Part shown: one piece after another, positions 26,315 through 34,457 of the stretch
How the letters are laid out: each line of letters starts with the position of its first letter
How positions within the stretch are numbered: the stretch's first letter is position 1
Source: Betaproteobacteria bacterium
GTDB lineage: Bacteria > Acidobacteriota > Terriglobia > Acidiferrales > UBA7541
Reading direction: 5' to 3'
Assembly (NCBI GenBank): GCA_903970165.1
Contig: CAJCHZ010000030.1
Span: 1-58,278 of the forward strand
DNA: 58,278 bases
Position numbers and translations under genes: made by a program
Notes under the pieces: model-generated
What the model was told of the DNA's origin: nothing
Seen by the model: only the letters and a program-made list of their open reading frames with translations
The model's database searches: none

Positions 26315-26674
26315 ATGCCCCCGCGAAACGATGCGCTCAAAGATTGCCTTTCCCGGTCTCGCGAAATCAACCTTAGCGTCACCGGACGAAAGTCGGGTCG
26401 AGCGATCTCCGTTCCCGTCTGGTTCGTATCGGAAGAAAAGAAGCTCTATCTTCTCCCGGCGCGCGGCTCCGATACCCAGTGGTACAAGAACGTGCTCCAG
26501 AAGCCGGCGATCCAAATCGAAGCGGGAAGCATAAAGGCGGAAATAACCGTTGTCCCCATCACGGACAACAAGAAAGTTCCGGCTGTCGTCGAAAAATTCC
26601 GGGTCAAGTACGGAGACAGAGGCATAAAGCTCTATTCCAAGCTGGATGTTGCTGTCCTCGCCCAAATGCCATGA
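26315..26674 (+). CDS. Split-barrel flavin/F420-type nitroreductase-like protein
   Basis: The 119-residue product matches the small split beta-barrel proteins of the nitroreductase/quinone-reductase (Ddn-like) group: EINLSVTGRKSGRAISVPVW, then EKKLYLLPARGSDTQWYKNV with the cofactor-phosphate contacts, then IEAGSIKAEITVVPITDNKK. Family members use F420 or FMN; which one is not decidable here. It lies 24 bp after the cupin gene and fits the reductive detoxification theme. Assignment to the fold is fairly sure, function is not. Confidence 0.8.
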   Translation: MPPRNDALKDCLSRSREINLSVTGRKSGRAISVPVWFVSEEKKLYLLPARGSDTQWYKNVLQKPAIQIEAGSIKAEITVVPITDNKKVPAVVEKFRVKYGDRGIKLYSKLDVAVLAQMP

Positions 26675-26736
26675 ACTGCCTTGCGACACTTGCGGCTGCG
26701 TCAACGGGAGTTTCGTGTCTTCCGCCTCCACACGCT

Positions 26737-26877
26737 TCACGTAACCGGCCCTGCTTCTTCATCGCCGACGGCGCGTCCCGCCAAGTTAAGCGCCAGCTTG
26801 ATCTGCCCTTGATGGTAACCCTCGTTCCAAATCATGTGCTGAAGAAAAAGGATGGCGTGGTCGTAGTGAAGGTTCAT
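26737..26877 (-). pseudogene. C-terminal fragment of a DinB-family protein
   Basis: Leftward from an ATG at 26877 the frame reads HAILFLQHMIWNEGYHQGQI followed by KLALNLAGRAVGDEEAGPVT and a stop. The HMIWNEGYHQGQI helix with its metal-binding His is typical of the last helices of DinB/YfiT four-helix proteins, which are about 150-170 residues long; only 46 codons remain. A stop in frame lies just upstream. The fragment fills much of the 326-bp gap before the AraC gene and is likely a decayed gene. Confidence 0.65.
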
Positions 26878-27000
26878 TTCCTGCGGGGACTGTCACGAAT
26901 TTCTTGTGGTGCGGCGCTTTACTGCTCTGGTCAAGCCTACTGGTGGGGCGTTTTTGACTGAGGAGAATTCTGTGTCTGTGATTCCCGGGGGAGGTATCCT

Positions 27001-27990
27001 TTGGCCATGAAGAACAACGCCAAAATCGTGTCTCTTCGGCAGGAGAACGGCCGCGCAAGTGGACGGCCGAATGACAAAACAGCCGCAATCGCGCCGCATA
27101 CGGCAAGGTTGGCTGCCTTAATTCGCGCATATGCTCCTCATGACGGCACCTTTGCGCTGAGCATTCCTGGCCTTCACGCCAGCCGTTATTCGTGCGTCAC
27201 GCCCGGCTGCGTGCACGGCCTGAACTTGCCTTGCCTCTCCATTATTGCCCAGGGAGCGAAGACCGTCATCGTCGGGCAGGAAACTTATCAGTACGACTAC
27301 GCGCGTATGCTCGTTTACTCCGTTGCTCTTCCTGTTGCCGCTCAAATCACGCAAGCCAGCCTTTCTGAACCGTATCTCTCCCTGAGGCTGGACCTCGAAC
27401 CGCAGAATATTGCCGAGCTGGTCCTCAAGGTTTTTCCGCACGGCGTGCCTCCTAGCCAGGAACGAAGCGCCGTTTACATTACTCCGGTCAACGAGAGCCT
27501 GGTCAACGCGGCGATTCGATTGATGGAATGCCTGCCGCAACCCGCCGACGTCCAGCTCCTGGCTCCCCTCGTGATGGATGAGATTTTGATTCGCTTGCTT
27601 CGCAGTCCCATTGGCATTCGGGTCGCGCAAATGGGCTTTGCCGAATCCAGCGTGCACCGCATCGCCAAAGCCATCTCCTGGCTGCGCGCCAACTTCTCTC
27701 AACCCATGAAAGTCGAAGAGCTCGCCGAACTCGTGCACATGAGCGCCTCCTCCTTTCACGAACATTTTAAATCCGTCACCTCCATGAGCCCGCTGCACTA
27801 CCAAAAAGTACTGCGCCTTCAGGAAGCCCGCCGTCTCATGCTCTCCGCCATGGAAGACGCGAGCACGGCCAGTCAGCGAGTCGGCTATCTAAGCGCCTCG
27901 CAATTCAGCCGCGAATATAGCCGCTTCTTCGGCACCGCCCCGAGCCGCGACATCACCAGACTCCGCAGCGATTCTCCACTGCAAGCCTGA
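27001..27990 (+). CDS. AraC-family regulator with AraC_N domain (YqhC-like)
   Basis: The 329-residue activator has an N-terminal cupin-like AraC_N domain (LNLPCLSIIAQGAKTVIVGQ, YDYARMLVYSVALPVAAQIT). Two C-terminal helix-turn-helix motifs follow (VEELAELVHMSASSFHEHFK and QRVGYLSASQFSREYSRFFG). This is the layout of YqhC, which in E. coli senses aldehydes and turns on an alcohol dehydrogenase and an aldo/keto reductase. Genes of exactly those two classes lie just upstream here. GGGGGAGG is 6 bases before TTG at 27001, so that start was kept over ATG at 27007. Control of the cassette is inferred. Confidence 0.92.
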   Translation: MAMKNNAKIVSLRQENGRASGRPNDKTAAIAPHTARLAALIRAYAPHDGTFALSIPGLHASRYSCVTPGCVHGLNLPCLSIIAQGAKTVIVGQETYQYDYARMLVYSVALPVAAQITQASLSEPYLSLRLDLEPQNIAELVLKVFPHGVPPSQERSAVYITPVNESLVNAAIRLMECLPQPADVQLLAPLVMDEILIRLLRSPIGIRVAQMGFAESSVHRIAKAISWLRANFSQPMKVEELAELVHMSASSFHEHFKSVTSMSPLHYQKVLRLQEARRLMLSAMEDASTASQRVGYLSASQFSREYSRFFGTAPSRDITRLRSDSPLQA

Positions 27991-28039
27991 TCCCTCGAAC
28001 GCCATCCATCCAAATTGCCCTCTGCCACTCGCCTTTGTC

Positions 28040-28068
28040 TTGGACGGCGCTCAGGAATTGCGTACAAT
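28040..28068 (+). promoter_or_regulatory. Candidate sigma-70 promoter for hpnH
   Basis: TTGGAC (28040-28045) and TACAAT (28063-28068) are separated by 17 bp and lie about 60 bp before the hpnH ATG. Confidence 0.55.
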
Positions 28069-28130
28069 AGAACATTCCGGGGAAATCTTGTGGTTCCCCA
28101 GCCGCATCGAAACTAATATTAAGGAAACAA

Positions 28131-29258
28131 ATGCCGGTACCTGTCTCTCAAATGTGGACGGTGGCAACTTACGTCCTCAAACAAAAGATCGCAGGGCGCA
28201 AACGCTATCCGTTTGTGCTCATGCTCGAACCGCTTTTCCGCTGCAATCTCGCCTGCGCCGGCTGTGGCAAAATTCAGTACCCCGCGCACATCCTCAAAAA
28301 GGAATTGAGCCCCGAAGAGTGTTTCAAAGCCGTGGATGAGTGCGGCACGCCCATGGTTTCCATCCCTGGCGGCGAACCGCTGATGCACCCGCAGATCGAC
28401 AAAATCGTCGAAGGCCTCGTCGCTCGCAAGAAATACATCTACCTGTGCACCAACGCGCTTCTGCTCAAGGAAAAACTGGACCTCTTCAAGCCCAGCAAAT
28501 ATCTCACTTTTTCCGTCCACATGGACGGCCAGCGCGACCACCACGATTTCTCCGTCTGTCGCGAAGGCGGCTACGATCTCGCCGTCGCCGGAATTAAGGA
28601 AGCTCTCAAGCGCGGTTTCCGTGTCACCACGAATACCACCCTCTTCGACGGCGCCGATCCCAACAGCGTCCGCGCCTTCTTTGACGAAATGATGGAGCTT
28701 GGCGTGGAAGGCATGATGCTTTCCCCCGGCTATTCCTACGATAAAGCCCCGGATCAAAAGCACTTCCTCGGACGCGCTCGCACGCGCCGAACCTTCCGCG
28801 CCATTCTCTCTAATCGCAAAAAGTCCTGGCAGTTCAACCAATCGCCGCTCTTCCTCGAATTTCTGATGGGCAAGAAACAATACGCCTGCACCCCCTGGGG
28901 CATGCCCACCTATAATGTGTTTGGCTGGCAAAAACCCTGCTACCTTCTGCAAGACGGCTACGCCGACAGTTTCCAGGAACTTCTCGCCACCACCGAGTGG
29001 CAAAATTACGGCACCGAATCCGGCAATCCCAAGTGCGCCAACTGCATGGTTCACAGCGGTTACGAGGCCAGCGCCGTGGATCATACCTTCAGCGGGTTGC
29101 GCGGCCTCTGGGCCACCGTAAAAGCCACTTTCTCCGGCACATACGCGGATGCCGATGCGCTCGCGCTCCTGAATGACCCCGTAAAACCCGTTCACGCTTA
29201 CAATCCGCTGGTTCAGATCGCCACCACGAAGGGCAGCCTCGAGGAGACCCGCGCTTGA
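28131..29258 (+). CDS. hpnH: Adenosyl-hopene transferase HpnH (radical SAM)
   Basis: HpnH joins the 5'-deoxyadenosyl group of S-adenosylmethionine to diploptene, the first step toward C35 extended hopanoids in the membrane. The 375-residue protein has the radical-SAM cluster CNLACAGC (CX3CX2C) near residue 39, SIPGGEPLMHPQIDKIVEGL, the strand YLTFSVHMDGQRDHHDFSVC, and family segments MMLSPGYSYDKAPDQKHFLG and ACTPWGMPTYNVFGWQKPCY. A C-terminal Cys pair follows (CANCMVHSGYEASAV). AAGGAA precedes the ATG. The stop overlaps the next gene's start (TTGA). Confidence 0.95.
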   Translation: MPVPVSQMWTVATYVLKQKIAGRKRYPFVLMLEPLFRCNLACAGCGKIQYPAHILKKELSPEECFKAVDECGTPMVSIPGGEPLMHPQIDKIVEGLVARKKYIYLCTNALLLKEKLDLFKPSKYLTFSVHMDGQRDHHDFSVCREGGYDLAVAGIKEALKRGFRVTTNTTLFDGADPNSVRAFFDEMMELGVEGMMLSPGYSYDKAPDQKHFLGRARTRRTFRAILSNRKKSWQFNQSPLFLEFLMGKKQYACTPWGMPTYNVFGWQKPCYLLQDGYADSFQELLATTEWQNYGTESGNPKCANCMVHSGYEASAVDHTFSGLRGLWATVKATFSGTYADADALALLNDPVKPVHAYNPLVQIATTKGSLEETRA

Positions 29259-29704
29259 CCGGTCCTCGCCACGCTGATCACCCTTCTCACGAGGAAATTC
29301 CTCCCCAGAACCCCGATTCCTTGGAAGTTGCTCCCGGAAGAGTGCGCGAAGCGGTGGAAGGATGGGTTCCTGAACTCGCCACCGAAGCCGAATTGCGCGA
29401 AGCGCTTGAAAAAGCATTCGATTACCGCGGCGACGTCACGCTAACCACCAAAGATGGCAAGAAGATAGAAGGATACCTTTTTGATCGGGTTGCAGGTTCC
29501 GCGCTCGCAAACTCCTTCGTGCGCGTCCTGCCCAAGGATTCCAACCAACGCCTCAAAGTCTCCTATGCAGATATCGCGGCACTCGCTTTTTCGGGGCGCG
29601 ACCCCGCCGCCGGAAAGAGCTGGGAAGCTTGGGTACGCAAGTACTGGGAAAAGAAGGCTGCTGGCGAGAGCGGAATTGCCCTCCAGCCGGAATCCCTCGA
29701 TTAA
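29255..29704 (+). CDS. Conserved small protein translationally coupled to hpnH
   Basis: The 149-residue product begins at a TTG that overlaps the hpnH stop by four bases (TTGA), with GAGGAG eight bases ahead, so ribosomes finishing hpnH likely re-start here. An N-terminal acidic helix region (LATEAELREALEKAFDYRGD) is followed by a small beta-rich, Sm- or PilZ-sized segment (DVTLTTKDGKKIEGYLFDRV, FVRVLPKDSNQRLKVSYADI) and an aromatic end (GKSWEAWVRKYWEKKAAGE). No signal peptide or membrane span is visible. I know of no function. The coupling hints at a partner of HpnH or of hopanoid control. Confidence 0.85.
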   Translation: MTGPRHADHPSHEEIPPQNPDSLEVAPGRVREAVEGWVPELATEAELREALEKAFDYRGDVTLTTKDGKKIEGYLFDRVAGSALANSFVRVLPKDSNQRLKVSYADIAALAFSGRDPAAGKSWEAWVRKYWEKKAAGESGIALQPESLD

Positions 29705-30054
29705 GCAGAATTTACCTGCTAGCCTACTCGCACGGGTCCCACATCTCCACTAAGGCTATATTTATCCGTGACTTAGGAGGGCATGTCGGCCCGCGAAACG
29801 GCGTCCAATGGCATGGACAAATGGCCTCTTTCATGGTACCATTTCGATAGCTTTTTGTTGCTCTTGTATGACCTTCTGACTCGTTCGTAGGGCTGCAGCG
29901 TGCATCATTTGCAGCCTTTTCCTTCAAGTTGGAAGCTGTCGCGGTGCTTGGAGATCGAGGCCTTACCACCTCTTCATCAATCCAAGAGACGGACCAGGAG
30001 AAACAAAGCAATTCCAGCCCTGGCATCGCCAGGCGTTCATGCGAGGTAGTGGAC
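29705..30054 (+). other. Intergenic region with terminator and long csp leader
   Basis: The 350 bp after the hpnH pair hold the terminator at 29891-29920 and a weak promoter-like pair, TGGACA and TACCAT (29818-29846 region, 17-bp spacer). The bases after the terminator would be the untranslated leader of the cold-shock gene. No further gene is seen. Confidence 0.4.
29891..29920 (+). terminator. Rho-independent terminator after hpnH operon
   Basis: GGCTGCA (29891-29897) pairs with TGCAGCC (29910-29916) and is followed by TTTT and a pyrimidine-rich run. It would end the hpnH transcript; it could also act as an attenuator in a long cold-shock leader. Confidence 0.65.
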
Positions 30055-30258
30055 GTGAAGGAACAAGGCACAGTGAAGTGGTTCAATGCTTCGAAGGGCT
30101 TCGGCTTCATCCAGCGCCAGACCGGCGAGGATGTTTTCGTACACTTCTCGGCAATCATGATGGATGGCTACAAATCTCTCAACGAAGGTCAGTCAGTGGA
30201 GTTTGAAGTGAAAAAAGGTCCCAAAGGCCTTCAGGCTGAAAACGTGACGAGCCTCTAG
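30055..30258 (+). CDS. cspA: Cold-shock domain protein
   Basis: The 67-residue OB-fold RNA chaperone begins [23 protein letters not shown]1 is KGFGFIQ and RNP2 is VFVHFSAI, the aromatic faces that bind single-stranded RNA. It is of normal length for the CspA/CspC group. The GTG at 30055 was chosen because GAGG lies eight bases upstream and it gives the standard start; a longer frame from 29929 adds unrelated residues. It keeps mRNAs open in the cold or other stress. The next gene follows 92 bp on in the same direction. Confidence 0.92.
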   Translation: MKEQGTVKWFNASKGFGFIQRQTGEDVFVHFSAIMMDGYKSLNEGQSVEFEVKKGPKGLQAENVTSL

Positions 30259-30350
30259 TCCCTGCATTCGGTGCCTCAGCTTTCTTCGAGGCGCCCGATT
30301 TCGACCGATTCCCATCGGCTTTCGACGCAAAAGTAGTCAAGGAGGAAGAT

Positions 30351-30617
30351 GTGCAAGTAATGGCTGAAGGACAAACAGTGAAGCACGAAACCTACGGTCT
30401 GGGCATCGTTACCATGTCCGATCAGGAGCGCACCGCGATTGATTTCGACGATCACGGCCCCAAGTTGTTCGTTACCAGCATCATGGTAGCCGAACTCATC
30501 GGCGAGGCTCCTGCCACTCCGCCGAAGACCAAGCGCCGCCGCAAAGCGTCCACGGCCGCCAAGGCTGCGAAGAAGGCCGCCGCAGCCGCGGCTGGCGCCG
30601 CCGCAGCGCGTTCGTAG
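30351..30617 (+). CDS. Small KOW/Tudor-like protein with lysine/alanine tail
   Basis: The 88-residue product has two parts. Residues about 4-52 (GQTVKHETYGLGIVTMSDQE, then ERTAIDFDDHGPKLFVTSIM) follow the pattern of the UvrD/PcrA C-terminal Tudor-like domain and CarD-like RNA-polymerase contacts. Residues about 58-88 are a histone-H1-like tail (KTKRRRKASTAAKAAKKAAA). AAGGAGG lies five bases before the GTG at 30351. Together these suggest a nucleic-acid or RNA-polymerase binding protein. No helicase part is present. The function is unproven. It sits between a cold-shock gene and a terminator. Confidence 0.82.
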   Translation: MQVMAEGQTVKHETYGLGIVTMSDQERTAIDFDDHGPKLFVTSIMVAELIGEAPATPPKTKRRRKASTAAKAAKKAAAAAAGAAAARS

Positions 30618-30666
30618 TTCCTGGTCTGCTTCGTTTCCCGGCGTCTCAGTTCGGTAGCGTTTTATC

Positions 30667-30698
30667 GGGGCGGCCTTTTAGGCCGTCCCTCTTTTTTT
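30667..30698 (+). terminator. Rho-independent terminator
   Basis: A 9-bp G/C-rich stem (GGGGCGGCC with GGCCGTCCC, one G-T pair) closes a TTTTA loop and is followed by a run of seven T. It ends the transcript of the lysine/alanine-tail gene and possibly the cold-shock gene. Confidence 0.9.
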
Positions 30699-30726
30699 CC
30701 GCCGCGTTTTCCCGCTCAAAGAAGAA

Positions 30727-31722
30727 CTAGACCGAGGTAAAAAAGGCGCCCTCCGGGGTGACGTACCCATAAGCCATTCGTGGCGTATTGAAGGCAAATC
30801 CGGGATTTCCTGCACAGTCGAGTAGAATTAGGCCGCCCGTAGCGTGCGTCCGTCTACCCAGAAGATGAACCGCTTCGCGTGCTGCCATCATGGCGTGGAA
30901 GTTTTCGCCGCAGGGCGTAGTCCCCCAGACATTTTCCATGCTGTGCCTGACGTCCACTCCCGAAGTCTTTTCCGGCACTGGGCAGCTATGCTCCGAACGT
31001 GGAGCACAGCGCAGAAGCTCCGTTGCCGTTTTGGCCATGACAATTTTCATGATGGCTTCGCCGTAGCCGGTGCACGAAACGCCGCCTGCGGCCGAGTCGG
31101 CATAGCAGCCGCAGCCGATGAGCGGTGAATCGCCTACGCGGCCTGGAAGTTTGCAGCACGTGCCGCCCGTGGAAGTGGCGGCAAAGAGTTTTCCGTGGGC
31201 ATCGAGAGCAACTGCGCCGACGGTCCCCTGCTCGTGGCCGCGATGATGTGCCGCTGCATGCGTATCCTGGCTGCAATGCCGCCAAGCTTCGCGCTCGGCT
31301 TCGCTGATCAGGTCTTCCGGGGCACAGAGATCTATCCCATGATCTTTCGCAAATCGCTCTGCGCCTTCGGCGACCAGCATCATGTGCGGAGAGTGCTCGA
31401 GGACGGCACGCGCGAGACGTATGGGATTGCGGATTCGCTGCACCGCCGCAACAGCGCCCGAACGTAGTGTTTCGCCATTCATGACAATGGCGTCGCATTC
31501 GACGCGGCCGTCAAGATTCAGGTGCGAACCGAAGCCCGCGTCGAAGACAGGCTCATCTTCGAGCACCAGGATGGCTGCTTCGACGGCGTCGAGCGATGAA
31601 CCGCCGCGCGAAAGAATGGACCATCCGGCATCCAGTGCCAACCGGCAGCCGGATTTGCAGGCATCCACCGCCTCATCAGGAATATCCCAGGCTCCGCCAT
31701 GAATAATGAGTGAAGGTTTCAT
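30727..31722 (-). CDS. Isoaspartyl peptidase / plant-type L-asparaginase
   Basis: The 331-residue Ntn-hydrolase precursor cleaves itself before a Thr to give two subunits, then hydrolyses isoaspartyl dipeptides and L-asparagine. Family marks are the start SLIIHGGAWDIP, SSLDAVEAAILVLEDEPVFD, the oxyanion-forming NLDGRVECDAIVMNGE, and the cleavage/nucleophile site GTVGAVALDAHGKLFAATST, with GGTCCKLPGRVGDSPLIGCG downstream. Length matches IaaA of E. coli. It clears damaged (isoaspartyl) peptides in the cytosol or periplasm. No signal peptide is seen. It converges on the preceding terminator. Confidence 0.94.
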   Translation of the reverse strand: MKPSLIIHGGAWDIPDEAVDACKSGCRLALDAGWSILSRGGSSLDAVEAAILVLEDEPVFDAGFGSHLNLDGRVECDAIVMNGETLRSGAVAAVQRIRNPIRLARAVLEHSPHMMLVAEGAERFAKDHGIDLCAPEDLISEAEREAWRHCSQDTHAAAHHRGHEQGTVGAVALDAHGKLFAATSTGGTCCKLPGRVGDSPLIGCGCYADSAAGGVSCTGYGEAIMKIVMAKTATELLRCAPRSEHSCPVPEKTSGVDVRHSMENVWGTTPCGENFHAMMAAREAVHLLGRRTHATGGLILLDCAGNPGFAFNTPRMAYGYVTPEGAFFTSV

Positions 31723-31799
31723 CGGGAGGAGAATCGCAAAGCGAAGGCAGTTTGTCCAGAACCGGGAGCCGCGGGCGTGCTCATCCTCTGGCGGAAACC

Positions 31800-32120
31800 C
31801 TAGATAAAGAAATCGAGGAAAAAGAGCACCGCCCCGAGGAAAAGCAGCACAAAGGCCGGGTTTGTTTTGCGGCGTGCAAGGCGGACAAGGTTTCCGAGGA
31901 ACTGCGTGCGTATCGCCACAAGGCGGGACTCCTGCCGGGGAATGTAAAAGGGGCCGACGACCGTGTAGCGGGAGAGATTGCGCCGGAAGGCGCCGAATTC
32001 GTCGTGCACGCGGACAAAGTAATGGTCACGCTCGCGCCAGACGAGGGCCGCGCCAATCGCGAAGGCGATGTAACCGATCAGCGTTAATAGCCCGAGTTCC
32101 GGACCGGCTCCCCAATACAT
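31800..32120 (-). CDS. Small membrane protein, function unknown
   Basis: The 106-residue product has an N-terminal span (GLLTLIGYIAFAIGAALVW), a central basic cytosolic part (RERDHYFVRVHDEFGAFRRN, RLVAIRTQFLGNLVRLARRK) and a C-terminal span (AFVLLFLGAVLFFLDFFI). The hydrophobic-basic-hydrophobic order and a GAGG motif before the ATG support a real gene. It lies between greA and the peptidase gene, all leftward. I do not recognise the family. Confidence 0.7.
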   Translation of the reverse strand: MYWGAGPELGLLTLIGYIAFAIGAALVWRERDHYFVRVHDEFGAFRRNLSRYTVVGPFYIPRQESRLVAIRTQFLGNLVRLARRKTNPAFVLLFLGAVLFFLDFFI

Positions 32121-32171
32121 GACGCCTCACAGACAACAACAACGATTTGGACGGCGCAAAAACACGAATGG

Positions 32172-32651
32172 TTACTCGTCCTCGTGGATGGTGACGAGGC
32201 GAACGATCTCAAAATCTTTCTTTCCGGCCGGTGTGACGACCTCCACCTCGTCTCCCACTCTGCGATTGAGCAAAGCCTTGCCAATGGGTGAAGTCGTGGA
32301 GATCAAGCCTTTTTCAACGTCGGACTCTTCCGTGGTAACGAGCTTATATTCAATCTTTACGTCGCGCTGCGTATCCAGGACCACGATGCGCGAGCCATAG
32401 CCAGAACGATCCGTTGGAATGTTGCTGAGATTGAGCATGCCGAGGTCGCCCATACGTTTTTTGAGCTGGCCGATGCGGGCATTGACGTAGCCCTGGCGCT
32501 CTTTGGCGTATTTATATTCCGCGTTTTCCGAGAGGTCGCCGTGGGCGCGAGCCTTGGCAATCTCCTTAGGGAGGTCGATGTTGAGCTCGTGCTCGAGCTG
32601 GTCGATCTCCTCCTGCAAGCGAGTTTTGATCTTCCTGAGCGGGTCAGACAT
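32172..32651 (-). CDS. greA: Transcription elongation factor GreA
   Basis: GreA enters the RNA polymerase secondary channel and helps it cut the 3' end of backtracked RNA. The 159-residue product has the N-terminal antiparallel coiled coil with the acidic tip GDLSENAEYKYAKERQGYVN, whose Asp and Glu place the catalytic metal, and the C-terminal FKBP-like domain (STTSPIGKALLNRRVGDEVE, TPAGKKDFEIVRL). Length is standard. The leader carries a terminator-like hairpin (32676-32729), a feature also known for the E. coli greA leader. Confidence 0.95.
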   Translation of the reverse strand: MSDPLRKIKTRLQEEIDQLEHELNIDLPKEIAKARAHGDLSENAEYKYAKERQGYVNARIGQLKKRMGDLGMLNLSNIPTDRSGYGSRIVVLDTQRDVKIEYKLVTTEESDVEKGLISTTSPIGKALLNRRVGDEVEVVTPAGKKDFEIVRLVTIHEDE

Positions 32652-32675
32652 GTTCTTTCATCACCGGGAGCCGAT

Positions 32676-32729
32676 GCCAAAAAATACTCGCGGGGTCCGG
32701 TTTTTCAGGATGGCTCGCCGGACCCCGCG
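32676..32729 (-). terminator. Terminator-like hairpin in the greA leader
   Basis: Read leftward, a perfect 12-bp stem (CGCGGGGTCCGG with its complement) around a 17-nt loop is followed by AGTATTTTTTGG, that is, a T run. It ends about 25 bp before the greA ATG. It may attenuate greA, or end transcripts from the gene at 32926-33381. Confidence 0.6.
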
Positions 32730-32925
32730 CGAATAAGCATTATAGATGGGGGTTAATTGCCGCTACAAGGGGCAGACTCGAATTCTTTGCCCGGGTGCGC
32801 AGGGCTGGACCCGCCCCTCAAAACCCCCCAAAAGACCGAAGAATGCCAGGCAAGTTTATAAGGTGGCCGTTTTTGGGGTTACCAGCGAAGCGATTGCGAA
32901 TTTCAAAGAGTTAATTTCAGAAAGT

Positions 32926-33381
32926 TCAGCGGACTTTGATATCCAGTGTCGCGGAGGCCGTCTTGCCGGCGGCATCTTCGATCGTAAGCGTGTAGGTGGT
33001 GGTTTTAGCGGGTGATACATCCACGCATTTGGCCTCTGAGGGCCACACAGGATGAGGCTGCGGTTCCAGTTTGACAGTTTTTGCATTGGAAACGCCATAG
33101 CAGAGCTGGGCGGACTGGCCGCGGCTAATCACGCCGGGACTGGCGTAAAAGCTGAGTATGGCCAGCTCCTTGCCACCCAGTTGTTCGACAGCCACACGGT
33201 CCTGCTCGTGCTGTTTTTCGGCAAGTTCCTGCGCGTGCTGGCGTTCGATGTTGCGGTTGTCCTGCCAGCGCGAAAACATCAAATACCCGATAGCCAGGAG
33301 AACAATGACGAGAACGGCGGAGGAGTAGAGCAGCGGATTCTTGAAGGGAGATTTCGCTTCAGGTGCCAGGTCAGGCGGCAT
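32926..33381 (-). CDS. Membrane-anchored protein with C-terminal Ig-like domain
   Basis: The 151-residue product has one span (PLLYSSAVLVIVLLAIGYLM), a short helical stretch (DNRNIERQHAQELAEKQHEQ) and an Ig-like beta domain at about 75-151 (FYASPGVISRGQSAQLCYGV, KTTTYTLTIEDAAGKTASAT) with two Cys that may pair. The span orients the Ig-like part to the periplasm. The ATG at 33381 (GGAG eight bases ahead) starts MPPDLAPEAK; longer frames add Arg-rich sequence. Function is unknown; structural envelope role is likely. Confidence 0.75.
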   Translation of the reverse strand: MPPDLAPEAKSPFKNPLLYSSAVLVIVLLAIGYLMFSRWQDNRNIERQHAQELAEKQHEQDRVAVEQLGGKELAILSFYASPGVISRGQSAQLCYGVSNAKTVKLEPQPHPVWPSEAKCVDVSPAKTTTYTLTIEDAAGKTASATLDIKVR

Positions 33382-33495
33382 GAGAGGAGCTCCGAGAGAG
33401 ATTGGGCCTCCATTAGGAAAATAGCGCGAAAGTGCAGGCAAAGCAAAGAGCTCGATTTCGCGCCTTGCGCGCATCGGGGTTGTTGCAACGGAGCA

Positions 33496-34428
33496 TCAGC
33501 TGGCGGTACGGGAAAGTTCGCGCCACGTGACGAGCTTGATGTTTTGTTCCTTGAGCAACGCACGGAATTCGGCGCTGGTGAAGAAATCGAAATCGCGCTG
33601 CCGCCAGGCTGCCCCCCACGTGGCCCGCTCACGAGTGGCGGCGCGCATCTCTTCGTCGTCGAACGCCAGATGAATGATGAAGACGGTTACTCCGGGCTTA
33701 AGATTTTTCAGGGCCTCGGTGTAGAAGGCAGCCCATTTCTCTGGCGGTACGCCGGGCTCGATCGTCACGGTGTGATCGACGACGAGATCAGCCGGACGGA
33801 CAGCCGTCTGGAGATACGGGCGTTCGGCGAACCAATCGCGGACCATGAAAACGGGCAATTTGTAGTCGTGGGCAACGCGGACAACGCTTTCGAAAATTTC
33901 CTGCCCGTTGGTGAAGAGGCGGTACTGGTGAGAATCAAGGTGCGTGGGCCGGACACCCATGGCGAGGGCTCGTTCGACTTGAGCGCGAAGCTCAACTTCG
34001 ACTTCTCCCGCATTGATGTGATTTGCAGTCGTCCAGTCGAGATGAAAATAGCCATGGGGATCGACCAGACTTGGAATTTTGTCTTTCGAAGCGACCGGGC
34101 CCCAGCGATAGTAGACGCGTTCGCTCGTTAGCGTGAGGTGAAGACCGAGATCGGCATCAGGATGGGATTTGGCGTAGTCCGCCATTTCCGGAAACCACGG
34201 GCACGGAACCATGATGCTGGCGGAATTGACAAGGCCTGATTCGAGGCCTTTGATGGAAGCGGCGTTCACGGAGTGCGTCATCCCAAGATCGTCGGCGTGG
34301 ATGATCACGAGTTTGGCGTCGCGTGGGTAGCCGAGTTTCTCGGCCAGCGATTTAGTAGCGCTTTGCGCGCCCGCTTCGCGGAAGGCAATCGCGAGCAAAA
34401 TAAACGCCAATACAGGAAGTATACGCAT
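33496..34428 (-). CDS. YdjC/ChbG-family carbohydrate deacetylase, exported
   Basis: The 310-residue protein has a signal peptide (MRILPVLAFILLAIAFREAG). The YdjC-like (beta/alpha)-barrel follows, with metal ligands in LVIIHADDLGMTHSVN (Asp), DLGLHLTLTSE (His) and THLDSHQYRLF (His). The family, including ChbG and HpnK, removes acetyl groups from chito-oligosaccharides or glycolipids. The signal peptide sets the site of action in the periplasm, unlike cytosolic ChbG. The substrate is unknown. It starts 29 bp beyond the stop of the upstream S9 peptidase gene and may be co-transcribed with it. Confidence 0.9.
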   Translation of the reverse strand: MRILPVLAFILLAIAFREAGAQSATKSLAEKLGYPRDAKLVIIHADDLGMTHSVNAASIKGLESGLVNSASIMVPCPWFPEMADYAKSHPDADLGLHLTLTSERVYYRWGPVASKDKIPSLVDPHGYFHLDWTTANHINAGEVEVELRAQVERALAMGVRPTHLDSHQYRLFTNGQEIFESVVRVAHDYKLPVFMVRDWFAERPYLQTAVRPADLVVDHTVTIEPGVPPEKWAAFYTEALKNLKPGVTVFIIHLAFDDEEMRAATRERATWGAAWRQRDFDFFTSAEFRALLKEQNIKLVTWRELSRTAS

Positions 34429-34457
34429 TAGGTTGCGCGACGAGTTCGAACGCCAAC

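Noticed and set aside
28119..29417. Leftward 432-codon frame opposite hpnH
   Set aside because: It mirrors hpnH and the coupled gene; composition is that of an antisense frame.
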